Positions 1 to 7,284 of a stretch of 9,154 nucleotides of DNA are shown in pieces (within the stretch, counting starts at the first letter, position 1; each line of letters begins with the position of its first letter). The stretch covers positions 1 to 9,154 of the forward strand of contig CALBGI010000007.1 in assembly GCA_937893675.1 (NCBI GenBank), read 5' to 3'. The stretch is from an uncultured Blautia sp. (GTDB lineage: Bacteria; Bacillota; Clostridia; Lachnospirales; Lachnospiraceae). Made by a program: the position numbers and the translations under genes. Under the pieces are notes generated by a model. That model searched no databases. It saw only the letters and a program-made list of their open reading frames with translations, and was not told where the DNA came from.

Positions 1-2435
1 TGATGCATGGCAGTCTGCATGACCAGGAAGGGGTGCTCTACATACTCCTCTTTTGCTGAGGTATATGCCGCTCCACCCAAAGAGTCCAGATACTGCCATC
101 CGTTTTTGGATTTTGAGATGTACACATAGAACGGTGCAAGCACATACTCATCCCGTTCATAGCAGCCCAGATACCGTCTTGCAAGTACTGCCACAACACC
201 CAGCTCTGCCGCTTTCTGTGTTGTCAGGGAAACTGCCAGTTTCATTACTTCCTCTTTTTCAATATCATTGAGTCCGAAAGTATAGATACTCTCCAGGAAC
301 AGCACAGGCTTCTCACTGGTGACAGGCTTTCCGATATCCATGTTCTCCTGCGACAGATCAGCAAAAGAAAAATCGACGGCAGGCGGTTTTTGAAATGCAC
401 CTTTTGTCAAGCGGAGACAGGCACGAGCCACCACCGCTTCATCCTTTTTCACAAGGACAATCTTCTTATTAGAGTCAAAGGCAGCTAACAGGCACTCCCT
501 CTGGCTTCCAGTACGGTAAGACAAGCAGGTACTATGAGGAAGTTCACCAAGCCGCAGAGTGTGGTAAAAATCATCCACCTCTTCTGCCCAAAATGCACCT
601 CGCGCCAACGAAAGATTTTTCTTCCAGAGGCTCTCCTGCATCTCGCTGACAGGGTAGCGAATCTCACGCTGCAGGTCACCAGCAAAATATTTGAGTTTAT
701 AGAACTGGCCCATCAATTCAGCCTGTACGATCCGTCGCAGCGCTTCAACAGCCAGCTCCTGCCCGTCCAGTTCCCCATAGAGAGCGCATACCATAGCCGC
801 GCCGCCCTGCAGTAAAAATTCCGTGACAGTCTCCCGGTTCTGCTCCACAAAATCGTCCGAAAATGCCAGTTTTTCTTTTAGATCCAGCCAGTCTGCATCT
901 GTTGTCAGAATATCTTTCCGCACCTGCTTCCAATCCGTCATTTCCAAAAGAGCCTTCATATTATTGAGGGCAAATACCGCATCCGACTCTGTAGTGAAAT
1001 CCGGTATGAATGCCTGCAGCTGCGTATAGTGTTGTAGCAGCCCCATGGCAATCCGCCGGGTCAGCCCACAGATATGTCCAAATGAACCCCGATACCATTC
1101 GCTAAACGGCCTTTCCAACAGACATTTTCCAAGCTGCTCCAACTCTGCATCTCCTGTATATTGGCTGACCAGATCCCGTTTTATCAGCTGCCGCAGTGTC
1201 AGCAAACGCTGATCTATGGAAAGAGGTGTCAGCATAGTGTATAACCGGACATAAACCTCTTTCTGATGCCAAAGCTGATACATTTCCTCAAAGGTGTACT
1301 GCTGCCCTTCTTCCAGAAGCGTAAAAAAGCTGTCGCTGCGGTTCACAGAATCGCTGGCTTTCAAATTCTTCAGCGTCAGGGAATTGATGTTACAGTGCTC
1401 ACAAAAGCCCGGCTCAAACAATAGAGAGTATCGCCCCAAGGACAGGAACACTTCACTGTTCTGATTCACCAATTCCAAAAAATGCTTTTTTCTATGCTCC
1501 ACCGCATAAATGAGAATTGAAAACTGGAATTGCCGGACAGCATTAAAATCCAGATGGAGCCTGCCGGCATACAGAGCATTCAGATAACTCAGTTGGTTGC
1601 ATAAAATTTCTTCCCTCTGCTCCTTGCTCAAAGGATGTGGCTGGGAGATAAACCAGTTGAGGTCATATTGTCCGGCATGGTTGTCCAGCCAGAGGTCAAA
1701 AAAAGCAGACAAATCCTCTGCGTCATATTCAAATACAGCCAACAGCCGGCGGAATTTTCCTACATCGGTCATTTTCATCCACCGGAGAGCTTTCAGGCGT
1801 TCTACTGACAGAAACAGCCGCACACCATACCGATAAAGCAAGATGCAGACTCTCTGGAGCGGACGATTCTGTTCCAACAGTTCCAGAGCTTTCCGTTCAT
1901 TTTGATGCCAGAAAAACAGATACGAACCAAGAAACGGCTGCCGCATCATATCCCGCTGGTGCTCCGTCAGCATGGAAAGTCCCTTCCACTCCGCAATGGG
2001 AAAAGTCTGCAGGTTATCCAATATGACCTGCTCCTCTTCTTCATACATCACAAAGGGAAAATAGTATTTCAGGTATTCAAACCTCAGGGAAGGCAACAGT
2101 TCCAATTTCATGACTGCCAGCACCTGCTCTTGGGAATACGCTGTCAGTCTCTCTCCATACCCGTCTGCCGACTCTAAGGCTGAAGCAATTTCTTCATCGC
2201 CAATCTCCTGCCTGCACAACGTACCATAGAGCGCTGCAAAGTCCGGCACCCGAACCAGTTCTTCCTGTATCCGCTTTGTCTTTCGGATGTGCAGCCGTTC
2301 CTGTAATTGAAGTGTCTCCACCTGTCCACATGCCTGCGCTATGGCATCCTCTGAAAAGCTGCCTGTAAGCGTCGGAAGCAATCCGTCATCTTTCATTCTG
2401 GTCAATAGGGTCAGATGTTTTAATGTATTTCTCAT
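1..2435 (-). CDS. Large protein of unknown function, 3' end outside window (at least 811 aa)
   Basis: I do not recognise this family. The frame is open from the ATG at 2435 to the left edge with no stop, so 811 codons are visible and the C-terminus is missing. The start is set by a GGAGGTG ribosome binding site 7 nt upstream and by an ATGA overlap with the preceding 705-aa gene, so the two are probably translated together and may act together. Residues 1 to about 600 are rich in Leu, Glu, Gln, Arg and aromatics with no obvious catalytic motif, which suggests a helical-repeat scaffold (inference). There is a lone CxxC pair (CEHC, residues 345-348). From about residue 633 the character changes: a TCLSYRTG segment (Cys 637), then a predicted beta-rich stretch with DSNKKIVLVKKDE, and further on a QYLDSLGG motif. 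This module may be the functional end. I see no signal peptide, membrane segment or Walker motif. The coding call is secure; the function is unknown. Confidence 0.9.
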   Translation of the reverse strand, partial: MRNTLKHLTLLTRMKDDGLLPTLTGSFSEDAIAQACGQVETLQLQERLHIRKTKRIQEELVRVPDFAALYGTLCRQEIGDEEIASALESADGYGERLTAYSQEQVLAVMKLELLPSLRFEYLKYYFPFVMYEEEEQVILDNLQTFPIAEWKGLSMLTEHQRDMMRQPFLGSYLFFWHQNERKALELLEQNRPLQRVCILLYRYGVRLFLSVERLKALRWMKMTDVGKFRRLLAVFEYDAEDLSAFFDLWLDNHAGQYDLNWFISQPHPLSKEQREEILCNQLSYLNALYAGRLHLDFNAVRQFQFSILIYAVEHRKKHFLELVNQNSEVFLSLGRYSLLFEPGFCEHCNINSLTLKNLKASDSVNRSDSFFTLLEEGQQYTFEEMYQLWHQKEVYVRLYTMLTPLSIDQRLLTLRQLIKRDLVSQYTGDAELEQLGKCLLERPFSEWYRGSFGHICGLTRRIAMGLLQHYTQLQAFIPDFTTESDAVFALNNMKALLEMTDWKQVRKDILTTDADWLDLKEKLAFSDDFVEQNRETVTEFLLQGGAAMVCALYGELDGQELAVEALRRIVQAELMGQFYKLKYFAGDLQREIRYPVSEMQESLWKKNLSLARGAFWAEEVDDFYHTLRLGELPHSTCLSYRTGSQRECLLAAFDSNKKIVLVKKDEAVVARACLRLTKGAFQKPPAVDFSFADLSQENMDIGKPVTSEKPVLFLESIYTFGLNDIEKEEVMKLAVSLTTQKAAELGVVAVLARRYLGCYERDEYVLAPFYVYISKSKNGWQYLDSLGGAAYTSAKEEYVEHPFLVMQTAMH

Positions 2436-4549
2436 GCTGCTTCACCTCCGATCATTGTCAGTACCATATTCAAAATCTCATGCCTTGGCCGGGGTTCAGA
2501 CTCTACCAGTTCACCACACAGCTCAAAAAAGGCGTGTGCATCTTTGGCATCCATTGTCTGCACACAACCGGCGGGCCATTCCACCAACTTATCAAATGCC
2601 ATATCCAGTACCTCTTTCTTCTCATCCCTGTAATAATATCCCCCTATGAATTTCACAAGAGATTCGGCGCTGCCGTTATAAAGTTGCTGCAGCTTTTCCC
2701 GTTTCTGTATGGTCCGTTTTTCCTGCTCCAGTCGTTTTTCCTGCTCCTTTCTCTCAGCTTCGGCTCTGTGCTCATCCTCCAACTCTTCCTTGGAATAGAA
2801 TGTTTCCTTCAGCCGGTTGATTTCATAGCCGTTATACTCCCTGTGGAGCAAAAACTGCCGCAACACCGCTGCCAGCGCTTTTTTATCATAAAGGCGTTGG
2901 ATCTCCGGTGCTTTTAAGGCACTTAAAACGAAGTCCTCATATTTTTCCGGCTCAGTCTGGAAAACTGAACGCTCCACCCAGTCATAGAGCTGTCGATGCT
3001 GCTCTGCAGATAGGAATGGACGGCTGATGTATGTTTTATATTCCCTTCTGCTGTAATACCCCTCACTCCTGACAAAGCATTCGTGAAAGTAAAACCGCTT
3101 GCCAAATATCGTTTGAAGTTGGGAAAAAGTGTACTCAGCCAGTAGCCTCTCTACAAACCGGAAACACCTCCAACTTGAAATTCTCAGGGCATACTCCCGC
3201 AGCAGTTTCAGTTGTGGCGCATCTTCACCATCTTGCCGATGCTGCTTGAAAAACTCCCATAGATTGATTTCCTTCTTTTCCACCAGAAAGGCAAATGCCC
3301 GCCTACCGTTCGTATGCCAACTTCTGAAATATTCTCCATAGTCAGCTCCGGTCAGTTCCTGATATCTGGAAAGCCACTGTTTCAAAGGGATCGTCTGCCT
3401 GGAATGCAGCATCTGCAGGGTAAACAACTCCATGTAGTTATCCCGCTCCAGTTCCTTCGCCAGATTATCGTACTGAGGATCAAACACATCAAATCGGTAC
3501 GGAAAATCCTTCTGTATCGTTTGATTCATCCATAACAGTGTTTTCGGTGCTGTGGGGTTCAAACCATATTGAACCGCTTCCCAGAGTCCCTGAAATCCTT
3601 CGTACTTGACCGTAAAGCTGTTATAGAACTGAAACAGCCAGCCAAGATACTCGTAAAATTCTTCCGAAAAATCCTTTGGAGCATTCAGAAGCATCCGCCC
3701 ACACGCTGTTGCGATTTTCTCGGCAGTGATACTCTTGGAACTCAACCGGTCCGGCAGCCTGTCCGCCCATACAGCGAGAGAGTTTGCCAAAATGATTTCA
3801 TCGCAGCGATACCCTGCTTTAGTCAAAACCGAAAATTCGCGGCTGTCGGGCTTCATATTCATATACGGCAGTTTCATCAGCGTGCGCAGCACCAGGTCGG
3901 CTTTCCCGCGGTACCTCTTTGCCTGCTCTGCATAGAACCGGATGAACCATTCCAGCACACCAAAATCATATACCAGTGAAAGTGTCAGATTTTGTGTGAA
4001 TAGATGACTGAGTTGGGTATGCATCACCTCATAGCCGCGTTCCCTATCATCAAATAACGACAGTACAAACAGGGCTTCTTCCGTTCTCGTACACTCCCTT
4101 TCTGCCAGTTTCTCCAACAGGGCATGGCGCTGTGCCGCATCTGTTTCCAGAAGATACAGAGCGCCCTGCAGGTACACATCTTCTCCGGCAGACCGCCGCA
4201 ATTTCTGGAGGAATGCTCCCCGCTGATTGCCCACAAACATATTGTCAGACTGGATCGCACAGGTATTTCCCAGCGCCAGGGCCAGAGCGCGGAGAACCCG
4301 GACATCATTGCCCAGTTTTTCCTCAAACCGCTCCAACACCTCGCCAGGATAACGCAGATGATATGGTTCAAAATAGCCGGACACATCCGTTTCCACCTGC
4401 CATATCTGCATCGCCCTTGTTTGTCGGTAAGTCCTTCTCGCCGTATCGTCCTGAGAAGTCTGTACTACCAATTCGGCAAAGGCATGGTAAAGCTCCAAAT
4501 CAATAGCCCTCTGATATACCCGGTAAACCGGTATCCTGTCGATATGCAT
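2432..4549 (-). CDS. 705-aa protein of unknown function with C-terminal coiled coil
   Basis: I do not recognise the family. The start at 4549 (MHIDRIPVYR...) is chosen because AGGAGGG sits 6 nt upstream. The same frame is open to an ATG at 4627, but that would place the ribosome binding site and a 14-bp hairpin inside the coding region. Residues 1 to about 575 are mainly helical, rich in Leu, Tyr, Phe, Trp and Arg, with no nucleotide-binding or nuclease motif that I can see; a helical-repeat fold is likely (inference). Residues of roughly 580-620 are almost all Glu, Lys, Arg and Gln, including a repeated EQEKR, and form a probable coiled coil. A compact tail of about 85 residues follows (YNGSAESLVKFIGGYY onward, ending MIGGEAA). 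No signal peptide or membrane span is visible, so it is probably cytoplasmic. It overlaps the next gene by 4 nt (ATGA), marking the two as a functional pair. It is separated from ligA by a 110-nt gap with hairpins, so it may be expressed separately from the ligase group. Confidence 0.93.
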   Translation of the reverse strand: MHIDRIPVYRVYQRAIDLELYHAFAELVVQTSQDDTARRTYRQTRAMQIWQVETDVSGYFEPYHLRYPGEVLERFEEKLGNDVRVLRALALALGNTCAIQSDNMFVGNQRGAFLQKLRRSAGEDVYLQGALYLLETDAAQRHALLEKLAERECTRTEEALFVLSLFDDRERGYEVMHTQLSHLFTQNLTLSLVYDFGVLEWFIRFYAEQAKRYRGKADLVLRTLMKLPYMNMKPDSREFSVLTKAGYRCDEIILANSLAVWADRLPDRLSSKSITAEKIATACGRMLLNAPKDFSEEFYEYLGWLFQFYNSFTVKYEGFQGLWEAVQYGLNPTAPKTLLWMNQTIQKDFPYRFDVFDPQYDNLAKELERDNYMELFTLQMLHSRQTIPLKQWLSRYQELTGADYGEYFRSWHTNGRRAFAFLVEKKEINLWEFFKQHRQDGEDAPQLKLLREYALRISSWRCFRFVERLLAEYTFSQLQTIFGKRFYFHECFVRSEGYYSRREYKTYISRPFLSAEQHRQLYDWVERSVFQTEPEKYEDFVLSALKAPEIQRLYDKKALAAVLRQFLLHREYNGYEINRLKETFYSKEELEDEHRAEAERKEQEKRLEQEKRTIQKREKLQQLYNGSAESLVKFIGGYYYRDEKKEVLDMAFDKLVEWPAGCVQTMDAKDAHAFFELCGELVESEPRPRHEILNMVLTMIGGEAA
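2443..2449 (-). promoter_or_regulatory. Ribosome binding site for the >811-aa gene, inside the upstream gene's end
   Basis: GGAGGTG on the minus strand lies 7 nt before the ATG at 2435 and inside the last codons of the 705-aa gene. Together with the ATGA stop/start overlap at 2432-2435 it fixes the start and indicates translational coupling. Confidence 0.85.
2715..2747 (-). repeat. Short 18-bp-period direct repeat inside the coiled-coil coding region
   Basis: The plus-strand 15-mer cgtttttcctgctcc occurs at 2715-2729 and again at 2733-2747. Read on the minus strand it encodes EQEKR twice at a six-residue spacing. It reflects in-frame duplication within a low-complexity charged helix and is not a mobile or regulatory repeat. 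Confidence 0.7.
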
Positions 4550-4555
4550 TAAAAT

Positions 4556-4562
4556 CCCTCCT
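4556..4562 (-). promoter_or_regulatory. Ribosome binding site that decides the 705-aa gene start
   Basis: AGGAGGG on the minus strand with a 6-nt spacer (ATTTTA) before the ATG at 4549 is a near-ideal Firmicute Shine-Dalgarno sequence. It makes the 4549 start far more likely than the upstream in-frame ATG at 4627. Confidence 0.88.
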
Positions 4563-4585
4563 ACTTGAAATCTTCCATAAAAGAT

Positions 4586-4620
4586 ATGGGGAGAGAGCCG
4601 CAACATGGCTCTCTCCCCAT
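4586..4620 (-). terminator. Perfect 14-bp inverted repeat between ligA and the two-gene unit; possible terminator or attenuator
   Basis: ATGGGGAGAGAGCC at 4586-4599 is exactly complementary to GGCTCTCTCCCCAT at 4607-4620, leaving a 7-nt loop. On the minus strand the hairpin comes about 40 nt after the ligA stop and is followed by ATCTTTTAT, a weak T tract. It could end or reduce transcription from the ligase operon, protect an mRNA end, or be a protein-binding palindrome. The T run is short for a strong intrinsic terminator, and the downstream ribosome binding site starts about 24 nt after the stem, so an attenuator or RNA-processing role fits equally well. Confidence 0.5.
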
Positions 4621-4632
4621 TGATCAACTGAC

Positions 4633-4651
4633 AGCATACCGATAGTATGCT
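4633..4651. repeat. 7-bp inverted repeat just after ligA
   Basis: AGCATAC (4633-4639) and GTATGCT (4645-4651) are separated by 5 nt. It lies between the ligA stop and the 14-bp hairpin. It could be a small RNA stem or an operator-like palindrome. A palindrome, TTGATCAA (4620-4627), lies between the two hairpins. I cannot identify a convincing -35/-10 promoter in this 110-nt gap. Confidence 0.5.
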
Positions 4652-4659
4652 ATATTTTC

Positions 4660-6684
4660 TTACTCAGCGCCGGCCATGCTGAAGAACTCCGCAGGTGACA
4701 GCACCGTAACGCCCAAATCCCTGGCCTTGGATAACTTGCTGCCGGCATTTTCGCCACAGACCAGATAATCCGTCTTCTTGGACACCGAGCTGCCGGCATG
4801 GGCGCCCAGTGATTCGATCAGGTCATTGATTCCGTCCCGGGTGTAGGGTTCCACCTTGCCGGTAACTACGATAGTCTTTCCTACAAAGGGATTATCCTGC
4901 ACCCTGTCTTCGCTGTGTTCTGCCACAGCAGGCTTTTGAATACTCATCATAGTCTGTAACTCCTCCCAAATACAAAAATTATCTTCTACACAGAACCAGT
5001 CGTGGATATTGTTATGCAATATCTCCCCGAAATCCGGAAGCTGCCGGAAATCATAGCCGCCATAGACCGCATCCCGAAACTCATCCAAATCATAGTGGAA
5101 CACACGACCCAATACCTTGCTGGCAGTGTTGCCGATCATAGGGATGTCCATAGAAATCAGATACCGTTCAAAGGTGGTATTCCGGCTCTGCTGGATAGCG
5201 TCCCAAAGGCGCTGCCAGGACTTTTCACCAAATCCATCCATGCGGACGATTTCAGCCCGGTAACGATCCAGACGGTAAATATCCAGATAACTATGGATAA
5301 ATCCCTGACCGATGAATTTTTCCAATGTAGCCTCCGACAGCCCTTCAATGTCCATCGCCTTCTGGCTGACAAAATGGACGAACTTTTTCAGCCGACGTGT
5401 CTCGCAGTCAGGGTTATCACAGTACAGCGTCTTGATGATGCGATTCTCGCCATTTTCGCCCTTTCCACTTGATTCATGGATGCGGGTAGGCTGTCCACAG
5501 CAGGGACAAACATGGGGAATCGTATCCACCATAGAGAAGCCGCCTCTGTCCAGATTTTCCTCCACGTGGGGGATAATCATGTTTCGTTTGCTTACCAGAA
5601 TCCGGTTTCCAGCCATCAGTTCCAGATCCTCAATAAAGGACAGGTTGTGCAGACTGGCCCTGCTGACCTCACAGCCATCGATTTCCACCGGCGTAAACAC
5701 TGCTACCGGAGCAATCTCTCCGGTTCTGCCCGGTGTCCATTCGATGTACTGCAGCAGGCTCTCATGCAGGTCATCTTCAAACTTATAGGCCAGACCGTCC
5801 TTATAGTGATGTCCGGTGCGGCCGCAGCTCTGGGCATAGGCGATGTCGTTAAACGAAACCACGATACCGTCAATGGGGATATCTTTGTCAGTGGCATATT
5901 GCCGCAGCTGATAGATACCGGCTTCCACATTTTCCAGCGTCAGTTTCTGCTTTGTGACCAGATACTTACAGGGCTGGAACCCCAACGCACGCAATTCCCG
6001 TAGCTTATCTGATTTCCGGGTCAGGTGCGGAAAGCCCTCCAGCACACCAAACGGCATGAAAACCAGCCGACGCTCCCGGCATGTCTTGGCATCCATCAGA
6101 CGGATGGAACCAGCAGCCAGATTGCGGCCGTTTTTATAGGGCTTACCGCTGCTGTCCTGCAGGCTGGTCTTCAGTTCCTCAAAATCACTGGGTCTGATAA
6201 AGCCCTCACCCGTCACAACCAGTCTCTCTTTGTAGGTGATGTGGGAAGGGATACCGCTGATGGCTCGGGTGTTATGGGTAATGATCTCCCCTTCGTCACC
6301 ATCGCCACGGGTAGCCGCCTCCAGAAGTTCTCCATTCTCATAGGTCAACTTTACAGTCAAGCCATCCAGTTTGAGCATCAGCATCACCTGCTGCTCACCC
6401 ATGAAATTCAGAAGATCCATACTGCTCTTAGTCTTATCCAAAGACAGCAGCGGGATCTCATGTCTGGTTTTCTCCAGCCTGCTCACCGCAGGATAGCCTA
6501 CTGTCTGGGTTGGCGAATTTGCCATTTGGATTCCCGTTTCCTGTTCCAGCTCTTTCAACTCGTCAAAGAGTCTGTCATAGACCTCATCTGACACGCTGGG
6601 AGCGTTGCGGTTATAATACTCATCCCGATAGCGGTTGAGCCGGTCATTCAATTCCCTCTGCTTTTCAAAAATATTCCGTTCCAT
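4660..6684 (-). CDS. ligA: NAD+-dependent DNA ligase LigA, element-borne divergent form (674 aa)
   Basis: It seals single-strand nicks in DNA using NAD+ via ligase-AMP and DNA-adenylate intermediates in the cytoplasm. All family domains are present at the usual length of about 670 aa. The NMN-binding Ia domain (about 1-65) has SDEVYD at 32-37. The nucleotidyltransferase domain has the acceptor lysine in KLDG (K105, D107), ATRGDG (124-129), GE (E160), GRN/SIR (R187, R195), IDG (271-273) and AYKF (K301). Then come the OB fold (about 318-375, PGRTGEIAPVAVF and SRASLHNLSF), a four-Cys zinc finger (C393, C396, C422, C427), helix-hairpin-helix repeats (about 440-560) and a C-terminal BRCT domain (about 597-674). 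By hand alignment to E. coli LigA several conserved positions differ: Met103 for Glu113, Ser277 for Lys290, and no Arg at the Arg277 position. The ATG at 6684 overlaps the stop of the 107-aa gene (TAATG) and has AAAAGGAGG 7 nt upstream. A chromosomal housekeeping ligase is unlikely given these differences and the PcfJ context; it probably serves transfer or replication of the element (inference). Confidence 0.97.
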   Translation of the reverse strand: MERNIFEKQRELNDRLNRYRDEYYNRNAPSVSDEVYDRLFDELKELEQETGIQMANSPTQTVGYPAVSRLEKTRHEIPLLSLDKTKSSMDLLNFMGEQQVMLMLKLDGLTVKLTYENGELLEAATRGDGDEGEIITHNTRAISGIPSHITYKERLVVTGEGFIRPSDFEELKTSLQDSSGKPYKNGRNLAAGSIRLMDAKTCRERRLVFMPFGVLEGFPHLTRKSDKLRELRALGFQPCKYLVTKQKLTLENVEAGIYQLRQYATDKDIPIDGIVVSFNDIAYAQSCGRTGHHYKDGLAYKFEDDLHESLLQYIEWTPGRTGEIAPVAVFTPVEIDGCEVSRASLHNLSFIEDLELMAGNRILVSKRNMIIPHVEENLDRGGFSMVDTIPHVCPCCGQPTRIHESSGKGENGENRIIKTLYCDNPDCETRRLKKFVHFVSQKAMDIEGLSEATLEKFIGQGFIHSYLDIYRLDRYRAEIVRMDGFGEKSWQRLWDAIQQSRNTTFERYLISMDIPMIGNTASKVLGRVFHYDLDEFRDAVYGGYDFRQLPDFGEILHNNIHDWFCVEDNFCIWEELQTMMSIQKPAVAEHSEDRVQDNPFVGKTIVVTGKVEPYTRDGINDLIESLGAHAGSSVSKKTDYLVCGENAGSKLSKARDLGVTVLSPAEFFSMAGAE

Positions 6685-7007
6685 TATGCTGCCTCCTTTT
6701 CAAGTACCCGGAAGGACATAACCAGTTCTTCTTCCGTATGCTTCTGTTCACTGTCGAAAACACTGCAAACACCGTCTGCAAACTGCCAGTGGGCGGCTCT
6801 GCCCCACCAAAGGATCGGGCCGCGGCCGCCGTTGCCTCTGTTGGCAGACGCATCTGGCTGATTCGCTACGGTACTATAAAAGCCCTGCGTGTTTACCAGC
6901 GTAATGTTCCGTATCTGCCCAATACATTCCGGCCGACAGTGATCCAATATCTCCAACTGCGTCCCTTCCCGAAGTGTCCTGCGCAGCTGATTCAGGTTTT
7001 TGATCAT
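6684..7007 (-). CDS. Small protein of unknown function upstream of ligA (107 aa)
   Basis: The start MIKNLNQLRRTL at 7007 is chosen because AAGGAG lies 8 nt upstream and because it forms an ATGA overlap with the 85-aa gene; an 11-residue longer reading lacks such support. The protein has a basic helical N-terminus (LRRTLREG), a central segment with a Cys pair (HCRPEC), then IGQIRNITLVNTQGFYSTV. A Gly-rich NRGNGGRGPILWWGRAAHW stretch and an acidic C-terminus follow. It looks like a small single-domain cytoplasmic protein; I recognise no catalytic motif. It sits between a small protein and the ligase with overlapping ends on both sides, so it is probably made in proportion to the ligase and could be its partner or a DNA-processing accessory (inference only). 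Confidence 0.9.
   Translation of the reverse strand: MIKNLNQLRRTLREGTQLEILDHCRPECIGQIRNITLVNTQGFYSTVANQPDASANRGNGGRGPILWWGRAAHWQFADGVCSVFDSEQKHTEEELVMSFRVLEKEAA
6692..6700 (-). promoter_or_regulatory. Ribosome binding site for ligA within the 107-aa gene
   Basis: AAAAGGAGG on the minus strand lies 7 nt before the ligA ATG and is embedded in the codons for the end of the 107-aa protein (EKEAA). The TAATG overlap means ligA translation probably depends partly on ribosomes finishing the upstream gene. Confidence 0.85.
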
Positions 7008-7261
7008 GCGATTTTCTCCTTTCCCCGCCCCACAGGGCAATCCTGCTGTGCGGTATGCAGCCCATTTCTGCCGGCTGCATATCTGCCAAAATTCAATTCA
7101 TGGACAATACGCTGAATGGCGTCATCATCGTCCCACGCTGCGTGAAGCGTATTCCGCTCTGGCCCGGCTCCCACATGGACACATACCTTTTCACTGCCAA
7201 CCTGCAGCAGCACATCCTGTCGCCTGGCGCAAACCACTGCCAGATTTCCAATTTGTTTCAT
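7004..7261 (-). CDS. Small protein of unknown function (85 aa)
   Basis: It begins MKQIGNLAVVCARRQD at 7261 with AAGGAG 6 nt upstream, and ends in an ATGA overlap with the 107-aa gene. The first 60 residues look like a compact alpha/beta unit: two predicted strands (LAVVCARR, KVCVHVGAG), then an acidic patch of four Asp in a row and a helix (AIQRIVHELNFG). The last 25 residues are Gly/Arg/Gln-rich, probably disordered, and overlap the signals for the next gene. I recognise no family with a function. The tight coupling to the 107-aa gene and ligA marks it as part of the same unit. Confidence 0.88.
   Translation of the reverse strand: MKQIGNLAVVCARRQDVLLQVGSEKVCVHVGAGPERNTLHAAWDDDDAIQRIVHELNFGRYAAGRNGLHTAQQDCPVGRGKEKIA
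7016..7021 (-). promoter_or_regulatory. Ribosome binding site that decides the 107-aa gene start
   Basis: AAGGAG on the minus strand, 8 nt before the ATG at 7007 and inside the end of the 85-aa gene. It supports the shorter start over in-frame codons further upstream. Confidence 0.82.
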
Positions 7262-7267
7262 GCTCTG

Positions 7268-7273
7268 CTCCTT
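7268..7273 (-). promoter_or_regulatory. Ribosome binding site for the 85-aa gene
   Basis: AAGGAG on the minus strand with a 6-nt spacer before the ATG at 7261, within a purine-rich leader (GAAGAAGGAAGGAGC). It lies 11 nt downstream of the hairpin at 7285-7318 and is left outside the stem, so it should be accessible. Confidence 0.85.
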
Positions 7274-7284
7274 CCTTCTTCATC

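Noticed and set aside
53..1029. Short open frames on both strands within the left end
   Set aside because: They overlap the continuous minus-strand frame that runs from 2435 to the window edge without a stop. That frame has a clear ribosome binding site and start.
2715..2747. Two 15-bp repeat copies considered as a possible CRISPR or iteron array
   Set aside because: There are only two copies with a 3-bp gap, in frame within a charged coiled coil, so protein-level low complexity explains them.
2423..2917. 164-codon plus-strand open frame opposite the coiled-coil region
   Set aside because: Its Phe/Leu-rich content is the reverse-strand image of Glu/Lys-rich coiled-coil codons. It has no ribosome binding site or plausible context.
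4550..4627. Longer start (ATG at 4627) for the 705-aa protein
   Set aside because: It would put the AGGAGGG ribosome binding site and the perfect 14-bp hairpin inside the coding sequence. The ATG at 4549 has ideal spacing.
7008..7040. Eleven extra N-terminal residues on the 107-aa protein
   Set aside because: The extension lies inside the 85-aa gene, has no matching ribosome binding site, and breaks the ATGA overlap seen at 7004-7007.
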